From positions 4,950,718 to 5,014,717 of the forward strand of contig NC_031769.1 in NCBI RefSeq assembly GCF_001522545.3: a stretch of 64,000 nucleotides of DNA, read 5' to 3'. A model generated the notes under the pieces. It did no database searches, was not told the DNA's origin, and was given only the letters and a program-made list of their open reading frames with translations. Every line of letters begins with the position of its first letter. The stretch's first letter is position 1. The stretch is from Parus major. Taxonomy: Eukaryota > Chordata > Aves > Passeriformes > Paridae. Below, one piece after another: positions 1 through 10,770 of the stretch. The position numbers and the translations under genes were made by a program.

Positions 1-1096
1 TATGTAAAAGAAAAATGGGGCTCATTGTCACTGCATTCAGAAACTCTTGACTGTGTATTATCTGTGTTTTCTCTTCAACTTTTATTTTAAACAATGTAGA
101 AATTAGCTTTTATTTGTCATTTTTGTTTTTTCTATATGATCATGGTTACAGAAAGGCCGAAGGAGTGAAAATCAGTTAGAAAAAGCAATGTGTGAGAACT
201 AAAATGTGATGGGAAGTTCTTTTCTAGCTTCTATTCTTGCTGTTGGACTTCATAATGCCCTGAAAGAAGGGGCTGTTGCAGTCTCTCAACTCTTTTGGAG
301 ACCAGAGTAACATCCTAGGATTTTGTTATTTTCTGTGAATGGTTGTGTTTGTGTGGAGTAGAGCAATTCCCTCCAAAAATCTGGCAGAAACCCCAGTCCT
401 ATCCCACTTGCAGCCATTCCCAAATCAATGCTTGAAAATAGATGAAAGAGTAAATAAAACAAACTCTCTGAGAGAGCACTCAAACATTGCAGAGGAGAAA
501 AAAAAGGAAAACGACTTTGCTTCATGCTGAGGAGCATATTCAATACCCAGTTGGGGTCTGACCCTGCACTCAGAGGGATCAGCTTGGAAAAGCAAGATAT
601 GGTGGTTCAATGTGGGCTTTAATGGGACATTTCCAGTCAAGGACATCTGGCTCCTGAGAGCTCTGTCTGTCAGAGGAAGGATATTGCATTGAAGATGAAA
701 TACTAAAAGCCTTCAGTAGTTATAGGCTTGTATAAAATCTTCTCCAAAGATGTAAACCAGAAATATTTGAAAGACTCCTGAGTTTTTAAGAGGTTGAACT
801 TCTAGAGGCTTGGAGAACCTGGTGATTTCAATGTAATTTTTCTCAGGAGGTAACTGGGCCTTTTGCATTACCTGCCAGATCTAGCCTGGTCTAAAACTAC
901 TTTCTGCATAAATGGAGATGAGGGGGAAATTGGTGGTGGGATGTGAGGCAAATATAAAAATAGGAGCAGGAAGTAAGCAGGAGAGGGTGAGAAGTTTGCA
1001 GGCTGCTGGCAAACAGATCAAAGAGAAGCAGGAAGCCCAAAGATGCGATGGTTAATGTTTGAATTTTCACCTCTCACACAGATGTAGCTGGTGAAT
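1..1096. other. Non-coding stretch, nothing recognised
   Basis: AT-rich unique sequence. Short open frames here overlap on both strands, lack family motifs and are not called. Confidence 0.5.
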
Positions 1097-1644
1097 TGTG
1101 CTGATTTTTGCCTGGGGAGAGTTAATTTTCTTCACAGTAACTAGTATGGGACTAAATTTTAGATTACCAATACTGTGTTCAGCACTAATCTGGAGATGAT
1201 TTGGATACTGGTGAGCAGCACTTGCACAGCACCAAGGCCTTCTCTGTTTCTTGTACTGCCACACTGCTGAGAGGTCTGGGGGTGCTTGAGACGCTGGGAG
1301 GAGACAGAGCTGGGACATCTGACCCCACCTGAACAAAGAGATAACTCCATACCACATGATATTATGCTCACTAAATAAAAAGGGGACATGTTTGGGGTGA
1401 TGGTGTTTGTCTTCCCTGCTGCTATGTGTGATGGGACCCTGCTCTCCTGAAGATGGCTGAACATCTGCCTATGGAAGTGTTGAATGAATTCCTTGCTCTG
1501 ATTTGTGTGTGGCTTTTGCTTTACCTTTTAAACTGTCTTTATCTCCACCCATGAGTTTTCTCATTTTTTTTTCTCTTCTGGTTCTCTCCCTGACCCTGCT
1601 GATGGGGGAGTGACTGAGTGGCTGCCTGGGATTAAACCACAACA
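1097..1644 (+). mobile_element. ERVL-like avian LTR, copy 1, decayed
   Basis: It aligns along its length with the LTR at about 2956-3537: GTTAATTTTCTTCAC.GTAACTAGTATGGGACT-type 5' region, the CAAGGCCTT(C/T)TCTG segment, GTTTGTCTTCC, the ATGTGTGATGG.(A/C)CC block, a TTAAACTGTCT polyadenylation region and a terminal TTAAACCACAACA. The layout resembles a widespread avian ERVL LTR (from memory). The divergence from copy 2 is high, so the insertion is old. Confidence 0.75.
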
Positions 1645-2955
1645 GAATTTTTGTCATGCTCAATGTGCAGCTCGAAGGGTTAGAGAAAATGAGAGATTTG
1701 ATTGAAATGTGCTAATTGATTTAAAAGCTGTTACTACCATTTAGATACTAATTGGCAGGCTCCTGTGCTGGCCATGGGGCTCAGTTGCCTGGCTGTGCAT
1801 TAGAGCCTTGTTAGTGGCTCATTTTTGCAATTGCTGATCAAGGTACTCTGCTGTGCCTGGGCAGGTGTTGATAACAGCCCTGGTGATGTGCCTGCGCTGT
1901 GAGATGGTCAGGGCATCACTGGTGTGTCTGTGCTGCTGGACTGGACTGGGACTCCAAGTCAAAGGGACTGTGAAGTGTGGATGAGCCCATGATGCAGCAG
2001 GCATCCCCTGGAGCAGCTCGTGCTGGAGCAGGCATGTCCTGGAGCAGGTTAATGCCTGAAGGAGGCTGTGAACCTGTGAGGATTGTCACATTTGTGAAGA
2101 GCTGCAGCCTGTGGGAAGGATCTGTGTTGGAGAAGTTTGGGTGGAACTGTTTCCCATGGGTGGAACACAACTCTGGAGGAGGGGAAGCAGAGATGCCCCT
2201 GAAACCTGTGGTGAGGGTGATGGTGAGGAGCATGTCCTTGCAGCCATGGAGGATTAGGATGGGGACCATAGCAAGAACTCCTTGTGCAGCCAGGCTGGGG
2301 ATGAGGGGAGGAGTTCATTGCAGTGCCAAACCCTGTAACCTGGTCCCAAAGAATCACAAGATTGTTATGGATGCACCTTTAAATGCTGTAAGCCATAGCT
2401 TGGGTTGCATGTTGCAGGAATCACTGTACCAGGAGCCACATGGACCAGTGGAGGAAAAGCACTGAAAGCAGCAGTGAAAGAGCAGAGTGACTTGGCCTGA
2501 GACAGGTTTGGTGCCCAGTAACTCAGTGCAACCCACCACTCCTCCTGTCCTGAGTGGCCATTGTGACTGATGGAGCCCAAAGTCATGGACTAGATGAACA
2601 CAAAGAACCTTGTGGTGCAGACCTTGTTAAGAAAACTACTCTGACCATTGATGGGACTCTCTGGCCACATTCCCACCACCAGAAGACTTTACTGCTGGGA
2701 CTGAAGCCTCTTCACAGCAGAGGGCTCCAGTGAGATGATGGGGGCTCTGCTTGGCACCCTACACACCCCTCTCACATGCATTTAGACCAGGTTTCATACC
2801 CTTTGTGTGAAGGATTGGAAGGTCTTGGGCTCTGGCCACTCAGACAGCTCATCTGTTTATTGTTTTGAAGGATGGGAAGTCATGGCTAATGAATTTGTCT
2901 TGGGTATTTTATCTCCTGACCATGATGTAAACAATATGGAACAAGGAGTGGAATG
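1645..2955 (+). mobile_element. Probable retroviral internal or second-LTR remnant between the two LTRs
   Basis: This 1.3-kb stretch lies between the two LTRs. The GAAGAGCTGCAGCCTGTGGG segment near 2097-2116 and the following GTTGGAGAAGTTTG part resemble another avian LTR family (from memory). The 162-codon open frame at 1977-2465 shows no gag, pol or env motif and is not called as a gene. The stretch is far too short for a complete provirus, so it is a deleted relic or nested insertion. Confidence 0.45.
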
Positions 2956-3537
2956 TGCTGTGTTTGCCTGGGGTAATTTTTCTTCATGGTAACTAGTATG
3001 GGACTATTTGGATTTGTGCTGGACACAGGTTTTATAATATGGAGGTGTTTTTGTTATTGCTGAGCAGGGTTTGCACAGAGCCAAGGCCTTTTCTGCTTCT
3101 CACAGTGCCTTGCTGGTGTGGGGAGTGGGAGTGCATGGAAATCTGGAGGTAACACAGCCAGGACAGTTGACCCTAACTGACCAAGGGATTCTGGACCATG
3201 TGAATCATGCTCAGTGTATAACGTGGGGGAAATGAAGAATAATGGGGGGGACTGTGAGCAGGATGGTTTTTGTCTTCCCACGTGACCATTATGTGTGATG
3301 GAGCCCTGCTTTCCTGGGGATGACTGAGCACCTGCCTGCCCATGGGGAGTGTAGAATTAATTCCTTGTTTTGCTTTGCTTGTATGTGTAGCTCTTGATTT
3401 TTCTATTAAAGTGTCTCTATCTCAACCCATGAAATTTCTCATTTTTGTTTTTCCAGTTCTCTCCCCAATGCCTCTGATAGGGGAGTGAACAAGTGGCTGT
3501 GTGATGCTCAATTACTGTTTGGGGTTAAACCATGACA
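2956..3537 (+). mobile_element. ERVL-like avian LTR, copy 2, decayed
   Basis: Same element as at 1097-1644 and same strand. It has GTATAACG where the LTR TATA box is expected (near 3218), ATTAAAGTGTCTC near 3404 as polyadenylation signal region, and ends GGGTTAAACCATGACA. It carries indels relative to copy 1. No clear target-site duplication was found at either copy, so they may be two ends of one provirus or separate solo LTRs. Confidence 0.75.
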
Positions 3538-3574
3538 TGCATATATTAGGTAATTACTTTTTATTGTGGAGCTC

Positions 3575-3900
3575 TGCTCAAGACTGAGTCTCTTGGCACT
3601 ACCAAGAAGAGCCTGGTCCATCCTTGACACCTCCCTTCAGATACTGATACACAAGTGAGATCCCCTCCCAGCCACCTCTTCTCAAGGCTGAACAGGCCCA
3701 GATCCCTCAGCTTTGTGAGAGAGATGCTTCAGCCCCTGAATCAACCTTGTAGCTTCCACTGGGCCTCCTCCAGGAGCTCCATGTTCTTGCTGTCCTGAGG
3801 AACCCAGAACTGGACACAGCACTCCAGATGTGCCTCACTGGGGCTGGGTTGAGGGGCAGGACTCCCTACCCAACCTGCTGCCAGTGCTGTGCCTTGAAGG
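3575..3900 (-). mobile_element. CR1 LINE fragment, reverse orientation
   Basis: It contains reverse-complement CR1 landmarks: CCTCTTCTCAAGGCTGAACAGG, CCAGATCCCTCAGC and CCAGAACTGGACACAGCACTCCAG regions. It is 5'-truncated and decayed and abuts a CR1 piece in the opposite orientation. Confidence 0.8.
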
Positions 3901-4197
3901 ATGGTGTAGACAGGTGGGGGTTGGCCTCCTCTCCCTGATAACAAGCAGTAGGACAAGAGGAAATGGCCTCAACTTGCATCAGGATAGGTTTAGATTAGGT
4001 ATTAGGAGAAATTCCTTCACAAAAGGAGCATTCAGATGTTGGAACAGATTGCCCAGAGAAGTGGTGAAGTCATCATTTGGAGGAGCATGGAAAGTGTGGA
4101 TAAGGCATGTAGGGACAGGGTTTAGTGATGGACCTGGCAGTATTAGGTTAACAGCTGGGCTTGATGATCCTGGAGGTCTTTTCCTACCTAAATGATT
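3901..4197 (+). mobile_element. CR1 LINE 3' end, forward orientation
   Basis: Forward CR1 3' region: GGTTGGCCTCCTCTCCC, GGACAAGAGGAAATGGCCTC, GGAACAGATTGCCCAGAGAAGTGG, CTTGATGATCCTGGAGGTCTTTTCC and an ATGATTCT end near 4190. It forms an inverted pair with the reverse CR1 piece on its left. Confidence 0.85.
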
Positions 4198-4324
4198 CTT
4201 TGCAGTACCAGGCTAAGAGTTTCAGAGCTAAAGGAGCTTGAGGGCAGGCCTCACGTCCACCTGTGGCTCCTTAGGCTGATCAGCTTGAAGATACTGAAAA
4301 AATAATAATGATAATCCCTGAATT

Positions 4325-4410
4325 CAGTCATAGAATCACAGAACCATTAATGTTGGAAATCCCTCTAAGATTAGAGCCCAACTATTAACCCAGCATGGTC
4401 ATTTCCCTGG
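4325..4410 (-). mobile_element. CR1 3' end fragment, reverse orientation
   Basis: The segment CATAGAATCACAGAACCATTA followed by GTTGGAAATCCCTCTAAGAT and GAGCCCAACTATTAACCCAG is the reverse complement of the CR1 3' terminus. Confidence 0.75.
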
Positions 4411-7400
4411 CTGTCCTCACGCTGTCCTCTTTTCAGAGGAGAGCATTGTCACATCTTTATGCTCCGTGGGCATTTTTGCAAATAAAATAACTTGGATAGT
4501 CAGAGCTGAGTAGACTACAAACCCTGGATTTAAAACTTAATTTAAGGATGAAAGGATCAATGAGAAGCACCAGAGAAAGGTTTCTACATCATCTTTGTCC
4601 TTTAGTGCTCTTACAGGAAATTGTACAAGAAAAGGAACAGAAGAGTTCAGTTTAATTTGCCTCAGATTGGTCAAGCTTTTATCAGAAATTCTGAGTCACT
4701 TAACCACTTGTGACCACAATTTGCCCAAGATCTGACCTAGGTAAGCATCAACATGCTTAGAACAGTCCCAAGGATGTCCCTGGGACTGTTTCTGTGCTGA
4801 AAAACATTGTGGTCATTATTGCTTAGGTCTTTCTACCCCAAGCACTTCCCAGAAGCTGAAATGGTGAAGTTTGAATACAAACTAATAGGCATTGCAATTA
4901 ATAAGGAAATTCAGATTAAAGAATAAAAAGGAAATGGTTCATGACTCATGTAAAATATTAAGTAAATGTAGTGGAAGCAAGTTTGCCTTTAATTAGTGTT
5001 AAAATAGAGCAGGGAGAACATGATGGACTGCAGTGAAAAAAGGTTTCAGGGTATTAAATGCAGAAAATTATCACTTGGAATTTCCCTGCAGTCCTAGTGG
5101 GGATTTTCTTGTTAGCTGTGCCTCAAATATGCTTCTCAAGGCTTGTTTCTAACTACAGATTGCAGGTAGTGTTTGAAACCAATCAATCAACCAGCTTACA
5201 CTGACTCCATCAGATGTTTTTAGTTCTGTTGCTCTGTTAGAGAGGTGGCAGGGTAAAAAGATTTGTGTCTTGAATTCATGGTTTTGGCACAAAAGGGAGG
5301 AAATAAATTTTGGCTTCACACTTTTCAAAGACTCTGAGTGTGACCATCCCCTTCTAGGAGGCTTTACCTGAGGTAGGGAAAGGGGTTGCTTGGATATATA
5401 TCTTTGCTTCCTCCAAAAAGCATGGAAAGCTTTTCTGAGCTCTCAAGCTCTGCCTGACTCTGCTAATCACTAAACCCCATGTAAATGCTTTTCCCCTCTC
5501 AGTTCCTCTGGTCTCTGAACTGCCTAATCACCAAGTATTTCTGCTGGCCACAAGTGGCAAAAGCATGATAATGGGTCATAATTTAGCCCAGCCCAGCATA
5601 ACCTTCTTTCCCCTATAAATTAAAATGCAGCTGTCTTCTGGTTAGACATAAAGTGGCCTAATTTTGGAGGACTTGAGAGGTGAGACATTTCAGTGAGAGG
5701 AAATTAATTTTACTTTAATGATGTGAGCTGTCATGTCTATCAGAGCACTGAATGCTTTCTTTACACTTGGACACAGTCGTTGACAGAGGCACTGCCTGAC
5801 TGTAATATTTTTTCCCCCATTAAATTAGATTAGCTCACTTTAGGGTTATATCTTTGAGTCTGATTGAACAAATGTAGCAATTTATCCAGGCGTTACAGGA
5901 TTTCCCCGTGGATGCTTGATGAGAGCTGCTCCGTGAGGATGATACACTTAATTAAAAGACAGAAGCTGAAGACTGATACAGATGTATCCTGACACAGCAG
6001 CTGGGTTTGTGTCAGGGTCTCTTTGCTTATTGGAATTGAAGTGGGGGGGATGAGGAGGACTCAGGGCTCTCATTACAGAGAGAGGAACAAGCCCAGATCC
6101 CAGGCTGTGTTATACAATGAAGTTTCAGCATCATCCCTGATGTGATTCCGCGTGGGATCCACGCAGGGCATAGCGGCTTGGCCTTGTTTATTCCTTATTA
6201 TTGGCCTTGTTTATTCCTTAGCATGGTGTGGTGGGGCTGGGGGGGATCCCAGCCCTGCTGGTTTGTTTATTCCCTCTCAGTGAGGCTGGGAAAACCATCA
6301 GTGGAGGGAATTTGTGGGTGTCCTCCTTGAAGGGGAATCAATACGGGGTGTCCAAACCTCTTTTGCCTGGTTAATAAAAGAACAATGTATTGCTCGTTCT
6401 TCGTCCCACTTGCCCCCAAATCTCCCAGCTTTGGGCAGGAAAGCCCCTTGTTACCCTGGTCTCTCCCTTTATTTCAAAGGGAATTAAAACAAATGACAGT
6501 ATTTTTCTCTCCCAGTAGAGGGAAGTGTTGGCTAAACTGAATTTTGTGTGCGACGGCCCCGTTGCAGCTAAAGGAGCTTCTCACAGCACTTATCCCAGGT
6601 AGTAAAAGGGTTTATAAAAAGTCAAGGTCTGTGGAAAGCAAAAGCACTCCACTGAGTGCTAGCAAGGTGGGAGGGCATGGAGGAACCTTTCAAATTGCAA
6701 AGGAAAATACTTCCTTTTCTTTTTTGCCAAGTTGAGCTGTGCAAGAAAAAAAACACTTCTAAACTTTTTTTTTTTTGCTTGCTTGCTTTTTTCAAGGAAA
6801 AAAAAAATACAGAATCTCTTTTAAACTAAAACTTTTCCCCAAACTCAGGCTTTCAAGAACTGCATATTTTTCAGACTCTTTTCCTTAAAAAGGCTGTGAC
6901 AAATGTGTAGGGCTATGGGCTAAAAGAAAGGCTTTATGAGCATCTTTGGGAGAACAAATGCATCTTTGCAACCAGCACTGCTATCTACAACCCCTTTAAG
7001 AATGCTCACTTTGTGAAGGAAAAGCTATTTTTTGGAGAGAAGCGAAGATAAAGGCGACACCAACTGATCTCCCATAGTATTTGTTTTTTACTGCTGGTGC
7101 TTACTCCCACCTGACACACACATTTATTAGGTTTCAGCTGACTTCCCCAAACTTTTTCAGGCATTCAGAAAGCCAGCATTACCTGACTGCTTCTTGCAGA
7201 GAGGAGGATTTTGGCTTGGCAGCACAGGTTTAATCAATTTTTCTCTCTCTGATCAACCTGTCTATGGGGTTCCAATTAGCATGGCTCCTTCATGATTAGT
7301 GTTTGCATTATGAGGTCTCCTGTGCCAAGGGTGTTCCCCTCTTGCTGTGGGATTTGGAGATGCTGCTTTTCATTGTGTGCTCCTGGGTTACATTTCTGTG

Positions 7401-8149
7401 TCTTCTGAGGAGAGGCAATTAAAAAAGAACCAAAATAGCACATAAATGCTTGAAAAGTGGGGGAAGAGTTTCTTTTTTTTTTGGGAGGTAGAAAATGAGA
7501 GAACCATATCAGTCCTGCTCCTGGCATGGAAAAACTTTAAAAAGTAGTTTTTGTTCTCTTGTACTTCTTCCTACCTTTTATTAATCTGATTTATTTTCTT
7601 TGTAAATATTGCTGTTTTTTTCTCTAAGCTGAGTTCAGACTGAGCTGACTTCATTATCACAGGATTGAGGATTTTCTAGTATTATGAGTAATTTCTGTAT
7701 TTGTAAAGACACATGAAACAGATGGGTCATCCTGGTGCTTCAACAAGGTTTTAACAGTGTTTCCTCCCTCTGCAAAAAATGCAGACTTAAAAATTCACAG
7801 AAGAATACTCTTATGGACTGCAAAAGAAAGAGAAGAAATTATTCAGGCCCAGTGGATGGGATATTAAGTGAAATTTTGTGGCCTTTCCCTGGCTGTGCTA
7901 CTGAATCTGTGACTCTGAGATGCTGCTGGCTCATCAGCTCGAGATCACTGCTCTTGTGGTTCTGAAGGAAGGACAGAGGACCTTCATTCATAAACTGTGA
8001 CTGGATTAAGAATGGGATGGAAGTGAATACAAAAAAATATTTTAATATATAATAGTATACATTATATAAAATAAAAATTCCCTTGTTCAGCCCCAAAATA
8101 CACATCAGCACCTCTTGTGGCATCAGCACAGGGCCCTGTGCTGCAGCCT
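4411..8149. other. Non-coding stretch without recognised genes
   Basis: AT-rich unique sequence with A and T homopolymer runs near 6747-6810. It contains a short tandem duplication at 6178-6220. No coding exon or transposon was recognised. Confidence 0.6.
6178..6220. repeat. Two-copy 20-base tandem duplication, 23-base period
   Basis: The 20-base string TTGGCCTTGTTTATTCCTTA occurs at 6178-6197 and again at 6201-6220. A partial third copy (TTTGTTTATTCC) lies near 6262. Confidence 0.85.
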
Positions 8150-8225
8150 ATGGATCATAAAGCCATTGAAGCTAGAAAAGACCTCCAAGATCATTGAGTC
8201 CTACCATTAAATTTATTCCTTCTTC
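8150..8225 (-). mobile_element. CR1 3' end fragment, reverse orientation
   Basis: GAAAAGACCTCCAAGATCAT followed by TGAGTCCTACCATTAA is the reverse-complement CR1 3' region. It is short and diverged. Confidence 0.65.
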
Positions 8226-8789
8226 ATAGGAAGAAGCAGTAGGTTCACGTCTTCTCTCTGTATAAGCCTAACTACCTCATCATAGTATTTTTTAGCTGTT
8301 TGGGGCAAGAAATGCCATTCTTTGATGTCATGGTTCCATGATAGGAGTTTCTGAAAGTCTGAGTATCCCCCTCCAAGAATGCTGTTTCAGTTCCCCAAGA
8401 ACTGGAGGTGTTTTTGGGTGCAGAGAGCACTGATAGGGTGGGATCATCATCCCAGTGAGGAGGATTTCCAGCAGAGCTCAGCTTCTGGGATGAGCAGGCT
8501 GACCCCAGCAGCCATCCTTGCACAGATTTTTCACTCTGGTGTGAATTCTTTTTTTGATTGAACTTTAAAATGATGTTGGAAATCCACTAAAAATCACTGA
8601 AAAGATGATTGTTGCTTTTGTAATTTAGAGATGTCCTGCAGAGATGTGTTGGCACAATGGCTGAGATGCCAAGGACTTTCCATTTGCATTTATGGGGTTA
8701 AAGATGTGCCCCCTCCATAATCTCTTCAGGTCCTCATGAGAACCTGCTTCCCTTTGAGCAGCCACTCTTCAGCCTCATGTTGAGAGGTT

Positions 8790-9290
8790 AAATTTGAGGA
8801 TTTGTCTTCTGCCTTTCACATCTCTCTGTACTTCTCTAAGGGTTCACAGGCTCTGTTCCCCAGGTCTGTCTTTTTCTGCCTTTGTTGGTCTTCATTTCCC
8901 TCCCTCTCCCTTTGTTTGTAATCTTTTTCCAGTCCCTGACGTCCTCTTCTCAGCTCCTTCTCCCCCCTTCCTCACCCAGCTCTTCCCAATGATACACTCC
9001 ATCATTTCCTGCATTTCCAGAATCTTTGCACCTTTTTATTCACCCAGTTGATAATTCCCTTGAGCATGAGCTTGTCCTTGAGCAGACACCTGCTCTTCCT
9101 CAGTTGTCCACTCTTCCTGAGTCAACAGCTTCCTTCCCAGAGCCACTGCAGCCCCTCAGGTTTTTCCTCAATGATCTGCTCTTTTCCCACCACCTTTTCC
9201 TGAGCTGCTTTCAGCTGAGTGTTTGTTACAGCTCCACACTCTCTTTCCAGACTGGCAGCAGACACTTCCCAACACATCACTGAGTCAGTA
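8790..9290. other. Pyrimidine-rich tract, no gene called
   Basis: The + strand is strongly biased to C and T across about 500 bases. This keeps reading frames open (for example 8794-9051 and 9026-9283), but the translations are Ser/Pro/Phe/Leu-rich low complexity. I see no family match. It may be a decayed CT-rich repeat. Confidence 0.55.
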
Positions 9291-9834
9291 AAGCAATGCC
9301 AGCCTCCCCTGTTTGCTGTTTTATCTCAGTAACTTGAGGGGTTTTTTTTCAGTTTTTCAGAAGTTTCTTTCCCTTTTACTACCCTGGATACTTCACATGG
9401 CTGGGAAATCCTTACCACTCCTCTCTTCACCTATGTCTATCCATCTATGATCTTCCCAGTCACTTCTGGGTAGCTTGTTTTGGGTAAAAGTTGCTGTTCT
9501 CACTCATCAGAATTTCTGTCCTGTAACCACGATCCAGGGATCTGTTCCTTAAGGCCAGAGGCTCTGGGTCAGGCAGCTGCAGGAGCAGTGGGGTTTGGTT
9601 GGGGGTGATCAGAGGGTCCAGCTTTGGCACTGTTCACACCTTCCTCCTCCCTCTGTGTGCTGAGGAACCCCTTGCTGTGTCCTGCTGCCAGTGCCTCTCC
9701 TCTGTCCTCAGCCCTGATTAAACCCTCTCTCCAAGGCCCCTGTGACAACCCCCAGCTTCCACTGCAGCTTCACCCTCTCTCCTTCCCCTTTCCCACCTTT
9801 CTCCCCAGTCACATCCATCCCACCTTGCTCCCCA

Positions 9835-9960
9835 GAGCATGGCAGACGTGGCACTTGGGGACGGGGCTTAGCGATGGACTTGGCTACTCCGGTTTAAGAG
9901 TTTGACTTGATCATCTTGGAGGTATTTTCCAAACTAAACGAGTTTATGATAATACTGCTC
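9835..9960 (+). mobile_element. CR1 3' end fragment, forward orientation
   Basis: GTGGCACTTGGGGACGGGGC, then GATGGACTTGGC, TTGACTTGATCATCTTGGAGG and TATTTTCCAAACTAAACGAG match the forward CR1 3' region. It lies just left of CpG island 1. Confidence 0.75.
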
Positions 9961-10104
9961 CACTCACCGTGCTTCCTGTTGCCAAACTAAACAAGTCTAT
10001 GATTTTAGCAGTGCATCGTCCCGTTTCACGGTGCCTTTTTCATCCTCCTCCTCTTCTCAGCCCTTCTCATCCTTCCTCCCTTCCTCCCCACCATTTCTCT
10101 TCCA

Positions 10105-10770
10105 TCATTTCTCCTTCCTCTCCGGATTTCCCGGGCCGCGCTCCCCGCTCTCCTCCCCCGCTCCCACCGGCGGCAGGGGGCGCTGCGGGGCCGCCCCTCC
10201 TGCGCTCGGCGGGGCGGGCGGCGCCTCCATCCCTCCCTCCATCCATCCCTCCATCCCTCCCTCTATCCCTCCCTCCATCCCTCCCCGCTCCCCCCCGCCG
10301 CCCGCCCGCCCGGCCGGGGCTGCGCTGGCTCCGCTCCGCTGCCGCGGCAGCCGCACAGACGGCGCGGCGGCTCCGAGCCATGCGCGCTCGGCGGCGGGCG
10401 GGCAGCGCGCTCCGCGCACGGCAGCCCGGCCCTTCCTCCCCGCGGGACGGCACCGCTCGCGGACTAAAACTCTGTGGATACAATGAAGTGGCTCTGGGAC
10501 TCTTGGTTTAGCAGGAAAAATTAAATAAACCAATGTAAGTTTTTCTCTTTTTATTTTGTTTGCTTGTTAATAAAATGGTAATAAAAGAAAAAAAAAAAAA
10601 AATAACGGGGAAGAAAGGAGCGGAAAGGATGCCCGGTTCAGAGCGTGTCGCGGAGGAGGAATGAGTAGTGCCGGGGTTTTCCCTTCCCCAAAGTTTCCCT
10701 CCCCGGCACCGCGACCGTCCCGTCCGAGCAGAGAGGGAGCGGGGCTGGAGCAGAGGGAAGTTGGCACAGC
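10105..10770. promoter_or_regulatory. CpG-rich island 1, candidate promoter region
   Basis: The dense core at 10130-10470 has very high GC and CpG and contains a CCCT/CCAT array. A second CpG-rich patch runs 10610-10740, after a short AT-rich stretch with an A15 run near 10589-10603. A possible 5' splice site AAT/GTAAGT lies at 10535. The long open frames across the island on both strands are low-complexity and arise from lack of stops in GC-rich DNA. It could be a distal promoter of the channel gene or of a non-coding RNA. Confidence 0.55.
10226..10286. repeat. CCCT/CCAT tetranucleotide array in CpG island 1
   Basis: About 60 bases of mixed CCCT and CCAT tetramers with one CTAT variant. The complementary strand is a run of GGGA/GGAT with many G3 tracts. 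It sits in the core of the CpG island. Confidence 0.85.

Noticed and set aside
1977..2465. 162-codon open frame
   Set aside because: Lies in the retroviral relic between the LTRs and shows no gag, pol or env motif.
9969..10511. 180-codon open frame across CpG island 1 and its antisense frames
   Set aside because: Low-complexity Pro/Ser/Ala/Arg composition and a lack of stops expected in GC-rich DNA; no splice or family evidence.
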